From: UBA10649 sp965278965
GTDB taxonomy: Bacteria; Actinomycetota; Actinomycetes; S36-B12
Reading direction: 5' to 3'
DNA: 64,000 nt
Assembly (NCBI GenBank): GCA_965278965.1
Contig: OZ257127.1
Location: forward strand, 744,001-808,000
Shown here: piece after piece, positions 53,712-61,894 of the stretch
Position numbering within the stretch: position 1 is the stretch's first letter
Layout: each line of letters starts with the position of its first letter
Notes under the pieces: generated by a model
The model's input: the letters and a program-made list of their open reading frames with translations, nothing else
What the model was told of the DNA's origin: nothing
Database searches by the model: none
Made by a program: the position numbers and the translations under genes

Positions 53712-55595
53712 CTAGCGACGGAAGATCCCCCGTCGCTCTCCCCCGCCACCCTGGGCATCCTCGAGGACGGGCTCCTCCTCGGCAGCGGATGACGACTGCC
53801 CTGACCACTGCGCCAGTGCCCGGCTGGGCAGGCAGGCCCGCGCCAGGTCTACGTACGCCGGGCCGATCAGCGGGTGGTCGAGGAGGACGTCCATGCGGCT
53901 GCTGTTCGTCGCGGTGAGCACGTCCTTGGTCGACAGCGGCACCACCCCGACGATCGGTACCCCGAGGCCAGCGGTCAGCAGCGCGCCGCCGTCGAGCCCG
54001 ACATCGGTGGCGGCCTGGTTCACGACGATGCCGACCTGCTCACGCGGCACGCCCAGTCCCGCATCGCTCGTCGGAGCCGTGAGCTCGTGCAACGCGCGAG
54101 CCATGCCCTGCACGGCGGTCGACGCCAGCGTCGTGACGAAGAGGACCTCGTCGGACTCGGCGAGCGCAACGTCGGCGACCAGCGGGGCGAGGTAGTGGTT
54201 GCCGGTGTCGATGATGACGACGTCGTACAGGCGCTTGAGGCTGTGGATCATCGTCCGGTAGAAGTCCGGTCCGAGGATGTCGGCCGTCCGGGGCCGGATC
54301 GGCGCGAGCAGGGTCTCGAACCCCAGAGCCGGCGTGTGCACGAGGTTGTGGCGGATCGCATCCTCGTCCCAGGTCGGCTGCACCCGGATGTTGAGCGCCG
54401 TCGGCATGAAGGTCCCGATCAGGGACGAGACCTGGCCGTGGTAGGTGTCAAGGTCGATCACCGCGACCGACAGCGGACGGCCGGCTCGCGTCGACGCCCG
54501 GACGATGGTCGCGGCGAGGAGCACGGAGACGGTGGTCTTGCCCGAGCCACCCTTGCTCGACACGACCGTCAACGTGACCTGTCCGTCGAGCGCGGGCCGG
54601 TCGAGCAGGTCGCGCCCGGCCTGTGGCGGATAGTCCGGGGACCACGCCACGTCGGCGGCCGGGGTGTCGGCGATGGGCGGGAGACCGGGCCGCAGCCACC
54701 CGTCCTCAACGATTACCTCCCGCTCGGGGGAACCGTCATGAGCCTGCTCGAGGTCGGGCGGGTGGACGTGCTCGGGCTCCGGCTCCGGCTCCGGCTCGTG
54801 AGCATGCTCGGGCTCGGGGATGTGCACGGGCTCGTGGACGTGCTCGTGGACGTGCTCGGGCTCGTGGACGTGCTCGGGCTCCGGGTCGTGAGCATGCTCG
54901 GACTCGTGAGCATGCTCGGACTCGTGAGCATGCTCCGGCTCGTGGACGTGCTCGTCCAGGACGGCCGGCGCGTCGAACGGCTCCTCGCGATCCTCGCGGT
55001 CCTCGCCGGCCGGCGCGGGCCGGGACGGCGGGACCAACGGCAGGCCGGGAGCAGGAGCCGGGCGCGACGGCGGCGCAAGCGGCAGTCCCGCTGCCGGCCG
55101 CGGTCGCAGCGGGGCGTCGACGTCGCCGACCCACTCGTCGGGGAAGTCGACCGCGGCGGCGAGCTGCTCGCGCAGGGCGTCCAGCACGCCGCGGGCCGAA
55201 CCGGCGGCCGGGAGCGGCTGATAGTCCAAGGTGCTCGCGTCGAGGCCCTGGGCGGCGGCCGCGTCGACGATCTGCCGGTCCAGCTCCTCGACCCGCTCCG
55301 GTCGCCATACTGCGACGAACACCCGGGCGCCGGCGCCGGCCATCGCGGCCGTCGCCCATGCCGTCTGGGTGAGCTCGTCGGCATCGTCGGGCTCGCCATC
55401 ACGTAGGGAGTCCGAGAAAACGACGATGCGGGAGTACGAGTCGAGCTCGCCTGAGGACAGGTGCTCCCACATCTGCGCCACGGTGGGCTGACGCTCCTGG
55501 ACCCGCCAACGGGCGGGCTGAGCTGCGAGGAGGTCGTGCAGGACCGGCTCGGCGACGACGATGACGCCGGGCAGCGCAGCGTCGGCTACGTCCAC
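53712..55595 (-). CDS. MinD/CpaE-type ATPase with His/Glu-rich linker
   Basis: 627 aa from GTG 55595 (GGGAGG eight bases upstream). Residues about 1-150 form a receiver-like alpha/beta domain without phospho-acceptor motifs, as in CpaE/TadZ. Residues 160-290 are low complexity, with about 20 His in HEPEHAHESEH-type repeats. The C-terminal ATPase domain has the deviant Walker A VSSKGGSGKTTVS, VAVIDLDTYHGQVSSLIGTF and VVIIDTGNHYLAPLVADVAL. CpaE/TadZ proteins place pilus machines at a site in the cell. The neighbours here are a DUF4388 protein and an NlpC/P60 hydrolase rather than Tad genes, so the system it serves is open. Confidence 0.8.
   Translation of the reverse strand: MDVADAALPGVIVVAEPVLHDLLAAQPARWRVQERQPTVAQMWEHLSSGELDSYSRIVVFSDSLRDGEPDDADELTQTAWATAAMAGAGARVFVAVWRPERVEELDRQIVDAAAAQGLDASTLDYQPLPAAGSARGVLDALREQLAAAVDFPDEWVGDVDAPLRPRPAAGLPLAPPSRPAPAPGLPLVPPSRPAPAGEDREDREEPFDAPAVLDEHVHEPEHAHESEHAHESEHAHDPEPEHVHEPEHVHEHVHEPVHIPEPEHAHEPEPEPEPEHVHPPDLEQAHDGSPEREVIVEDGWLRPGLPPIADTPAADVAWSPDYPPQAGRDLLDRPALDGQVTLTVVSSKGGSGKTTVSVLLAATIVRASTRAGRPLSVAVIDLDTYHGQVSSLIGTFMPTALNIRVQPTWDEDAIRHNLVHTPALGFETLLAPIRPRTADILGPDFYRTMIHSLKRLYDVVIIDTGNHYLAPLVADVALAESDEVLFVTTLASTAVQGMARALHELTAPTSDAGLGVPREQVGIVVNQAATDVGLDGGALLTAGLGVPIVGVVPLSTKDVLTATNSSRMDVLLDHPLIGPAYVDLARACLPSRALAQWSGQSSSAAEEEPVLEDAQGGGGERRGIFRR
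54744..54960 (-). repeat. Tandem repeats encoding a His/Glu/Pro-rich linker
   Basis: Imperfect 18-bp units (such as CTCGTGAGCATGCTCGGA on the plus strand) code for EHAHES, EHVHEP and PEPEPE repeats within the ATPase gene, about 20 His over 75 residues. All units keep the reading frame. Confidence 0.75.
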
Positions 55596-55727
55596 GACGT
55601 GCCTCCCACAGCGCTCACGGTGCGGCGGGCGCACTTGGCCGCACGGTCTCGTCCACCCCAGAACCCCCAGCCGTCACTTTACAAGCGCCCGGGGGCGATG
55701 GGGGTCCCGAGGCGGCTACGCAAAGGC

Positions 55728-56090
55728 TCAGTCCCGCTCGGCCCCGCCGCCGGTCAGACCACGCGGTCCACCGAGGATGAACGCCCGGCGGGCCTTCGTG
55801 TCGCGCGCGAGCAGGAGCGACGAGGTCACCGGCGTCGCCGTGAGCCCCGACGAGGCCCGGCCATGGACGGCTCGCGCCGGTGCCGACTCGTCGCGCTCGA
55901 AGGTGGTGTTCGCGCCGAGGAGGCTGATGCCCAGGTGCAGCACGCCGATGGCCGCCGCCTCGACCTCCGGCAGGAGGTCGGAGGGGTCGTCCACCTCGAC
56001 CGCGGCGAGCCGCTCGGCGAGATCGGCGTCGATGTGCTGGCCGAACACCGACCGGGCCGGCGTGCCGTCGGCGTCGGATCGCTCGCTCAT
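55728..56090 (-). CDS. 120-aa protein of unknown function (ATPase cluster)
   Basis: ATG 56090 overlaps the stop of the DUF4388-like gene by 4 bp and has AGGAGGAG upstream. The protein shows an acidic helix (DADLAERLAAVEVDDPSDLLPEV is seen in part), a small hydrophobic core (AAAIGVLHLGISLLGANTTF) and a C-terminal half with SLLLARDTKARRAFILGG. The pattern is of a small alpha/beta domain, perhaps a roadblock/longin-like fold, but this is a guess. A 132-bp gap follows before the ATPase gene; it contains no strong hairpin. Confidence 0.6.
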   Translation of the reverse strand: MSERSDADGTPARSVFGQHIDADLAERLAAVEVDDPSDLLPEVEAAAIGVLHLGISLLGANTTFERDESAPARAVHGRASSGLTATPVTSSLLLARDTKARRAFILGGPRGLTGGGAERD

Positions 56091-57490
56091 CGCTCCTCCT
56101 GGGGGACCGCCGACGGGTCCGGTGCCGCAGCGGTCGACGTGAGCGCCGCCACCTGTGCGAGCGTCTCTCGCAGCCGTTCGCGGATGACCGCCGAGCGGTC
56201 GAGAGCCTCGCGCTCGACGGCGATGCTCTCGGTGAGCAGCTGCTCAAGCAACAGGGCCTGATCCGTGGCCGCCTGCAACCGGCGATGTCGCTCGAGCAGG
56301 GCGTCGGCCCCGCCGATGCCGCCCGGCAGGTCGGCTCCGGCCGGTTCGGGCTCCGGCTCCGGCTCCGGCTCCGGCTGGTCGTACCGCTCGGTGTCGACGG
56401 TAGCGACCTCGGGCTGCGGCTCGACGTAGTCCGCCACCTCGACGTCCACCGCCTCGACGTCCACCGCCTCGACGTCCACCGGCTCGACGGGGACCGGCTC
56501 GACGTCCACCGGCTCGACGACCTCCATCGGCGGGCCTGCGTCCGTCGGGGCGAGGGCCGCCACGACCGGGACGGACCTGGGCAGCCAGGCCGGCGGACCG
56601 TCCGTCACGCCGCCTGCGGCAGGTCCGAGGGGCGCGAGCCTCGTGACCGGTGCCGGCAGGTCCGGCTCGGCCCGCACGTCGATCGAGTCACCCCACGCCT
56701 CGGGCACGAGCAGCCGGTCCGTCGGCACCGAGGCCCGCTTCTCCTGGTCGACCGCGAGCGTGCCCGCGAGCACGAGCAGGCTCGCAGTCCGGATCGCCTC
56801 CCCACGGGTGAGCCCGAGCGCTGCAGCGATCTCGTCCAGCCCACGTTCCCCATCAACGGCCGCGATCAGCGCGCGGAACTCGTCGTGGTCGAGGTTCGAC
56901 GGCACGGCCGAGCCGCCCCGCCGCAGCACGAGCTCGTCGGGTTCGCAGCGAGCCTCCATCGCGGCCCACGCCCCGGCGATGCGACGTTGGCGGCCCTGGA
57001 CGAGCCGCAGCAGCCGCGGGAGGTCCTGTGGCAGCGAGCAGAACGCCCCGGTGGTCGCGTTCGACTCGCGCTCCACGCGCGCCCGAGAGACACCGAGGAC
57101 GGCACCGAGCGTGGCGATGAGGAACTCCTGGTGCAGGTTGACCAGCTCGTCGAGGGTCATCCACTCCTGCTCCACCGCCATCGGTCCGACGCGGGCGTGC
57201 GACCGGTGAGGGCCGAAGATCGTCGCGAGCTCGACCCACCGTGCGCGGTCGAGGACCCCCTCCGTGGCGAGCCTGTCCATGAGCACCGGCGCGTAGCCCT
57301 CGAGGTGGACCGCGTAGATGCCGCCCTCGTACAGGTACACCGCGGCCTCGGCGCTCGAGCCCTTGACGCCGATCTCGACCGCCCCGGTGAACCCGCGCTC
57401 CTCCAACGTCTTCAGCCTGCTCGCGACACCCTTCGCGGAGGCCGCGGACTCGCCGTCGTCGGCCTCGTCCTTCTTGCTCAGCAGCGCCAT
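56087..57490 (-). CDS. DUF4388-like (PATAN) N-terminal domain protein
   Basis: 467 aa, ATG 57490 with AAGGAG upstream. The N-terminal 110 residues (RGFTGAVEIGVKGSSAEAAVYLYEGGIYAV) resemble DUF4388/PATAN domains, which link receiver or surface-motility proteins. The middle contains a likely winged helix (DEIAAALGLTRGEAIRTASLLVLAGTLAV). A long acidic Val/Glu/Pro-rich linker (about 290-390, repeats of VDVEAVDVEAVDVE and PEPEPEPE) leads to a C-terminal helix (LLERHRRLQAATDQALLLEQLL) of coiled-coil character. A scaffold or adaptor role is inferred. Confidence 0.65.
   Translation of the reverse strand: MALLSKKDEADDGESAASAKGVASRLKTLEERGFTGAVEIGVKGSSAEAAVYLYEGGIYAVHLEGYAPVLMDRLATEGVLDRARWVELATIFGPHRSHARVGPMAVEQEWMTLDELVNLHQEFLIATLGAVLGVSRARVERESNATTGAFCSLPQDLPRLLRLVQGRQRRIAGAWAAMEARCEPDELVLRRGGSAVPSNLDHDEFRALIAAVDGERGLDEIAAALGLTRGEAIRTASLLVLAGTLAVDQEKRASVPTDRLLVPEAWGDSIDVRAEPDLPAPVTRLAPLGPAAGGVTDGPPAWLPRSVPVVAALAPTDAGPPMEVVEPVDVEPVPVEPVDVEAVDVEAVDVEVADYVEPQPEVATVDTERYDQPEPEPEPEPEPAGADLPGGIGGADALLERHRRLQAATDQALLLEQLLTESIAVEREALDRSAVIRERLRETLAQVAALTSTAAAPDPSAVPQEER
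56345..56520 (-). repeat. Short tandem repeats in the DUF4388-like gene
   Basis: Repeats of CTCGACGTCCACCGC (15 bp, plus strand) and runs of GGCTCC (6 bp) encode the VDVEAVDVEA and PEPEPE linker. They keep frame and resemble the linker repeats in the ATPase gene 1.5 kb away. Confidence 0.7.
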
Positions 57491-57503
57491 GCGCCCCGCT
57501 CCT

Positions 57504-58313
57504 TCACGACGCGACCTCCGCGCCGACCTCGACGAGGGTGTGGTGCCAACGCGCGCCGTCGGCCTCGCCCAGCTCCCGCATGATCGTCGTCCGCAGCCGT
57601 CCCACCGCGGCGTCGAAGTCGGTCGGCAGCGAGGGCAGGGCCTCGATCGCGGCGTTCACGAGCTCCCATCGCGTCGTGACCGTGAAGAGATCCTCATCCC
57701 CCACGGCCATGGCCGACTCGACCAGGTAGGCGGCGAGGAGCCAGGAGTCCGCGTCGTAGGCGTGCCGAAGCGCCCCGGCGACGTCCCCGTCCGCGAGCTG
57801 ACTGCGCGCCTGCGCCAGCGCGGCCGCCCCATCCTGCCGACGGCTGCTGACGAAGGTCGACCACGGCATGCCCATGAGCCGCCGCGACACCGTGGCCGTG
57901 ACCTGCTCGCGCGTTGGCGCGACGATCGTGCCCAGGTAGTCGACCGAGGGCAGCCGTGCGTCGATCTCCCGGGACAAGCGCGGCTCGAAGGCCCGCAGGA
58001 GCCGCCGGCGGGCACCGACGATCACGTGCTCGGCGCTGGAGTCCGGGTAGGCGTCCTCGGCGGGGCCGCGCTGGCTGACCGCGCGGATGACGGCCTCTCC
58101 GGCCTGGTAGTAGCGAACGAGCGGGGTACGCGAACCGACGACGATCCGCGCCCACAGCACGGACTGCACAGCGGCGAGGTCTGCGCCCCACGCGCAGGCG
58201 AGCGCGTCAACGGCGTCGCCGTGTGTCGCGAATGCCCGTGCCGCAGCGTCAAGCGTGGCCGCATGGGCCTGACGGCGCGCGTAGAACTCCTCGGCCGTGA
58301 CGTGACGCAGCAC
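57504..58313 (-). CDS. 269-aa protein of unknown function (ATPase cluster)
   Basis: GTG 58313 begins 1 bp after the stop of the NlpC/P60 gene. The protein is largely alpha-helical and cytoplasmic, without membrane segments or Cys clusters. Visible stretches include VTAEEFYARRQAHAATLDAA, IVVGSRTPLVRYYQAGEAVI, PSVDYLGTIVAPTREQVTA and AGALRHAYDADSWLLAAYLV, which look like tandem helical hairpins. I do not recognise a family. Close packing between an exported hydrolase and a DUF4388 protein suggests membership in the same system. Confidence 0.6.
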   Translation of the reverse strand: MLRHVTAEEFYARRQAHAATLDAAARAFATHGDAVDALACAWGADLAAVQSVLWARIVVGSRTPLVRYYQAGEAVIRAVSQRGPAEDAYPDSSAEHVIVGARRRLLRAFEPRLSREIDARLPSVDYLGTIVAPTREQVTATVSRRLMGMPWSTFVSSRRQDGAAALAQARSQLADGDVAGALRHAYDADSWLLAAYLVESAMAVGDEDLFTVTTRWELVNAAIEALPSLPTDFDAAVGRLRTTIMRELGEADGARWHHTLVEVGAEVAS

Positions 58314-58314
58314 G

Positions 58315-59898
58315 TCAGTCTCCGGACCCCGTGCCGCGACGATCGCCGGGCTTGTCCGGCTCGCCGGGCTTGTCGTCCGAGCCGAGCGACCCCTTGATCT
58401 TCTCGCCCGACAGGGGCACGACCCGACGAACGCCGAGGAAGTTCGCCACGTCGGTGCCGATGAAGGGCGACACGTGCGCGACCGTCCCGCAGGCGTTCGT
58501 GTGCGCCATCATCGGCACACCATCCTTCTCCTGCGGGCCCAGGTACATGACGACGTGACGATACGAGCACGTCTGGCCGGCCGGGCAGGTGTCGTACAGG
58601 ACGAGGTCGCCCGGACGGATCCCGGCCGGTGGGATCACGGCGTAGTGCGGGTCGAGCGAGGCCCCGTCCCACGGCACCATGTTGCGCGTCGACGGCGCCC
58701 AGCCGTCGCCGGCGGTCCCCAGGCCGGCGCCCTCGGCGTAGGCGCGGGACACGTAGGAGGAGCAGTCGTAGCGCCAGGCCTCGAGCCGGCCGATCCCCTC
58801 GCACGCGTAGGGCGCGCCGAGCCGGACCATGGCCCACTTGATCGCGAACGCCGCCTGCGGGCTCGCCGCGTTGCGGACCGCCGCCTCGCACAGCTTCTTG
58901 ACGTTGGTGCCCTCCGGGACCGTCCCGGCGAGCACCGCCGTGGGACATCCGTTCGGCCCGACGACGGTCTGCGGCTGGGCGACGCTGACCAGGCGCGCGA
59001 GCTCGGCCTCGTCGGCGCTGAGGTTCTTCTTCGCCTTCGCGAGGGCGGCCGCGGTGTCGTCTGCGGAGTCCCGTGCCTCGTCGGCGCGGATCCCGGTCGC
59101 CGCCGCCGCGGACTGCGCGACGACCGCCGAGCCCTGCGCCGCCGTGTACGTGCTGGCCTCCGTACCGGTCGCCGACCGCAGGTACATGACCGAGTCGATG
59201 GTCCTCAGGACGTCGTCCGGACGGCTGCCCAGGACGCTCATCAGCACGTCGACGTCGGTCGTGCCCTGGATGTACATGTCACGGACAGCGACCGAGAACT
59301 GCTCCTGGGCGTCGGAGGCCTCGAACTCCGCCCGGTTGCGGACGCGCAGGGCGAGGGCGAGGCTGCTGACCGACTCGGCGACCTCCTGACGGGCGCTCAC
59401 GAGCTGACGACTCAGCGTCCGGACCTTCTTCTTGCCCGCCTCGATCGCGCGCCAGACTTTGGAGTAGTCGTCGACGAAGCCAGGGTCGACCGGCGGAGCA
59501 CCGTCGGAGTTCGGCACCGCGTCCTCATCGACCGGCTTCTCACCGGGCAGGGCGCCACCGCCGGCCTGCTCCGGGGCCTTCCCGTCCGATCCGCCGGCCC
59601 CACCTCCCCCGCCGCCTCCGCCCGCTGACCCGGCGCCACTGGTGGCGGGCTGCGGGGCGGCCTGGCTGCTGGGAGCGCTCGACGCGGGCGGGACGGCGCT
59701 CGCGCCCGGGTCGGCCACCGGCTCCTGCGAAGGCGCACCCTCCGCGGATGCTGCCGGGACGGCACCCTCCGCGGCGTCGTCTGCGCGGGCCGGCAGGACC
59801 AGGAGGGTCGAGACCACGGCGACAGCCAGCAACGCGACGGCAGCCGCGGGCACGCGCATGCCCCACGACGGCCGCCGGGTCGCCCGGCGCATCGACAT
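58315..59898 (-). CDS. Secreted NlpC/P60 peptidoglycan hydrolase with coiled coil
   Basis: About 527 aa. A signal peptide (MRRATRRPSWGMRV, then VALLAVAVVSTLLVL and PARA) is followed by a Ser/Ala/Gly-rich stretch, a coiled-coil domain (about 130-330: WRAIEAGKKKVRTLSRQLVS, ADEAELARLVSVAQ) and a C-terminal NlpC/P60-like domain: catalytic Cys in RYDCSSYVSRAY, His in YRHVVMYLG, polar residue near AHTNACGTVAHV. This RipA-like layout fits a D,L-endopeptidase held inactive by its coiled coil. ATG 59898 is used; ATG 59892 has better spacing to GGGCGG. It is the first gene of the six-gene run. Confidence 0.82.
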   Translation of the reverse strand: MSMRRATRRPSWGMRVPAAAVALLAVAVVSTLLVLPARADDAAEGAVPAASAEGAPSQEPVADPGASAVPPASSAPSSQAAPQPATSGAGSAGGGGGGGGAGGSDGKAPEQAGGGALPGEKPVDEDAVPNSDGAPPVDPGFVDDYSKVWRAIEAGKKKVRTLSRQLVSARQEVAESVSSLALALRVRNRAEFEASDAQEQFSVAVRDMYIQGTTDVDVLMSVLGSRPDDVLRTIDSVMYLRSATGTEASTYTAAQGSAVVAQSAAAATGIRADEARDSADDTAAALAKAKKNLSADEAELARLVSVAQPQTVVGPNGCPTAVLAGTVPEGTNVKKLCEAAVRNAASPQAAFAIKWAMVRLGAPYACEGIGRLEAWRYDCSSYVSRAYAEGAGLGTAGDGWAPSTRNMVPWDGASLDPHYAVIPPAGIRPGDLVLYDTCPAGQTCSYRHVVMYLGPQEKDGVPMMAHTNACGTVAHVSPFIGTDVANFLGVRRVVPLSGEKIKGSLGSDDKPGEPDKPGDRRGTGSGD

Positions 59899-59957
59899 GC
59901 CGCCCATTATCAACGCGTCCGAGCGCCATGCTTCACACCGCGGGTTCGGCGCGCCGG

Positions 59958-60752
59958 TCAGTGCACGAGCCGTTGGCGGAGTGCTCCCGCCCGGATCCGG
60001 GCGGACTCGCCGTGGCGGACCCAGTCCCAGCGCCACCGGTGCAGCCGCCGCCGCAGCTCGCTGTCCGGCGGAACACGCCGAGCCAGGCCCCCGGTCCGGG
60101 CGTCCGTGCAGGGGACGCACTGGCCGCAGGGGTTACCCAGGATCGTCGGCCAGCGGCAGAACCACGTGAGCTCCAGGAGATCGGCGAAGCCCTCCGCAAT
60201 TGCGCGGCGCTCCATGTCCCCCTTCGTGAGCTCGCTGATCGGCAGCCGCAGCCCGCGGAAGATGCGCTCGACGTCGGGCGGGTTGCCCTCGGGCGGGATG
60301 TATGCCCAGTCGTCGGGGGCCGCGTCCGGTGAGAACGCGACCTGCACCTCGCGCAGGCTGGGCGTGTCGACGCGCTCGTCGATCCCGAGCTCCATGCCCT
60401 CGACGGCCTCGGACTCCGCCAGCGAGGCGAGCCAGACGTACTGCTCGGGCAGCGGTAGGCGCGTCCGAAGGCTCCGGGCGGCCTCGGCGATGGCGGGGAC
60501 CGTCGTGATCTGGCCGCACTCGCGCCAGCGCGTCGGCCGCAGCCGCGTCGCAGCGCCCGGGTCGCGGGCGACGAGGGCTGACCGGATCGCCGCCATCGCG
60601 GACCGTTCGCGGGCTGTCGTGCGCCGCTCGGGGTCGACCACGTACCACGGCTGGACTCCTCGGCCGTGGACGAGCAGCAGTTCCAGGACCCGGAACGTCG
60701 AGTCCCATCCACCGGTCCACAGCACGTGATGGAGGTCGGGCGGGTCGGGCAC
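59958..60752 (-). CDS. QueC-like PP-loop ATPase, stand-alone
   Basis: 264 aa from GTG 60752. The PP-loop variant HHVLWTGGWDSTFRVLELL (SGGxDS-like, residues about 7-20) lies at the N-terminus, and a C-terminal Cys motif NPCGQCVPC resembles the zinc knuckle of QueC (7-cyano-7-deazaguanine synthase). Other preQ0 genes (queD, queE, folE) are absent. Several known systems, including the Qat phage-defence system and DNA-modification pathways, use QueC-like proteins for other chemistry, so substrate and role are open. A start further upstream would add sequence that looks non-coding. Confidence 0.7.
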   Translation of the reverse strand: MPDPPDLHHVLWTGGWDSTFRVLELLLVHGRGVQPWYVVDPERRTTARERSAMAAIRSALVARDPGAATRLRPTRWRECGQITTVPAIAEAARSLRTRLPLPEQYVWLASLAESEAVEGMELGIDERVDTPSLREVQVAFSPDAAPDDWAYIPPEGNPPDVERIFRGLRLPISELTKGDMERRAIAEGFADLLELTWFCRWPTILGNPCGQCVPCTDARTGGLARRVPPDSELRRRLHRWRWDWVRHGESARIRAGALRQRLVH

Positions 60753-61090
60753 GCAGGTAGCGTAGGCGGGCGCTAGGGCGACCGGCCATGTAGCCCGTCG
60801 TAGCCCGAGAGCGCTCCGATATCCCTTTCGATCCCGGGGTTCGCGGCACCGTCCACGAGGGACGGCACCGCGAACCAACCGGATCTCCGAGCGCGGGAAG
60901 GCGCCGCCCCTAGCGCCAGGTGGGCTCGCCCCTCAGCAGTCCACCTCGGCGCACCCGCGTCGTTCGGTCTCGGCGCGCCTCACAGTAGCGGCGGACACGG
61001 TGGCCATCGTGCACCCGAAAGGGATATACACGGCTATAAGTTGGGCACCTGGTCATGCCTCGAAGGCGGCCCCGACGACAGGCAGGTTCG
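60753..61090. promoter_or_regulatory. Divergent regulatory region with paired 12-bp motif and hairpin
   Basis: This gene-free stretch lies between the divergent QueC-like and GAF-LuxR genes. The 12-mer CGAAAGGGATAT occurs twice, once facing each gene: on the minus strand at 60819-60830 and on the plus strand at 61016-61027. Between them is a hairpin at 60838-60876 (17-nt arms, two mismatches, 5-nt loop). A TATAAG -10-like box lies at 61035-61040. The motif pair looks like a shared operator or promoter element. Confidence 0.5.
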
Positions 61091-61894
61091 ATGGAACTCG
61101 ACCGGACGACGGCCCTCACCTACTACCTCCGCTTCCTGGCCGGCAACCCCGACGGCGACGCCGCGGTACGCGCGCTGGTCCTGGGCGCGCTGGCACCGCT
61201 GTCGGCCTGGTCGGCGGCGGTCTACGCGACGGGCAGGACAGGCACCTTGGAGATCGTCGGCACGCATGGCGTCATTGACGAGCTCACGGGCGGTCTGCGC
61301 ACCGTGCCCGTGTCGATGCCGCTACCGCTGTGCGAGGCATACGCGACGATGCGGCCGCTCGCCGTGGCCGCCGAACAGCTCCTGGACCGGTACCCGATCC
61401 TGCAGTCCGAGCCACGGCTGCACGGCGATGCGGCCCTGCCCGACGGCGCCGGTGCCGTCGTCTTCGCCCCGATCCTGAACTCCGGTGTGGCGATCGGCGT
61501 CCTCGCGTTCGTCCAGGAGAGGCCGACGGCGTGGGAGCCGGACGACTGGCAGTACCTCGACGGGGTAGTCGCCGCGACGGCGATGTGGTTGAACAACCAG
61601 CGCGACCTGCTCGCGGACCGGTGGCGTCGCGCGGCGCCGGCCCCGCAGCGCGACGTCCGGATCAGCGAGCGGCAGCGCGAGGTGCTGGAGATGATCGGCA
61701 TGGAGCGCACCAACCGGGAGATCGCCCGCAGCCTGGGCTACTCCGTGCCGACGATCAAGAAGGACCTCCAACAGCTCATGAAGCTCCTGGGCACCCACGA
61801 CCGGCGCTCGACCGCCGGGCGCGCGCGCGAGATCGGACTGCTCCCCGAGCGCCGGGGAACGGCGGCACCGGCTGCGGTCGGACTTGCGGAGTGA
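61091..61894 (+). CDS. GAF-domain LuxR-family transcriptional regulator
   Basis: 267 aa from ATG 61091; an ATG at 61055 would add twelve Arg-rich residues. Residues about 1-175 have the GAF pattern (WSAAVYATGRTGTLEIVGTHG, GAVVFAPILNSGVAIGVLAFV), and a C-terminal LuxR helix-turn-helix is evident: ISERQREVLEMIGMERTNREI, then SLGYSVPTIKKDLQQLMKLLG. It would sense a small molecule or redox state and bind DNA. Its position beside the RiPP genes makes it the likely pathway regulator. Its stop overlaps the next start by 4 bp. Confidence 0.82.
   Translation: MELDRTTALTYYLRFLAGNPDGDAAVRALVLGALAPLSAWSAAVYATGRTGTLEIVGTHGVIDELTGGLRTVPVSMPLPLCEAYATMRPLAVAAEQLLDRYPILQSEPRLHGDAALPDGAGAVVFAPILNSGVAIGVLAFVQERPTAWEPDDWQYLDGVVAATAMWLNNQRDLLADRWRRAAPAPQRDVRISERQREVLEMIGMERTNREIARSLGYSVPTIKKDLQQLMKLLGTHDRRSTAGRAREIGLLPERRGTAAPAAVGLAE

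Noticed and set aside
54744..54960. CRISPR-like direct repeats
   Set aside because: The 18-bp units are contiguous, imperfect and in frame within a coding gene, with no unique spacers and no cas genes.
53712..55595. Plasmid or chromosome partition ParA
   Set aside because: There is no parB or parS nearby and the N-terminal receiver-like domain matches CpaE/TadZ layout rather than ParA.
60753..60878. Extended N-terminus of the QueC-like protein
   Set aside because: The added 42 residues are Arg/Ala-rich and overlap the hairpin and the 12-bp motif. The PP-loop sits at the expected distance from GTG 60752.
60819..61027. Small mobile element with 12-bp terminal inverted repeats
   Set aside because: No target-site duplication and no remnant frame. 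The positions relative to the two divergent genes fit an operator pair.
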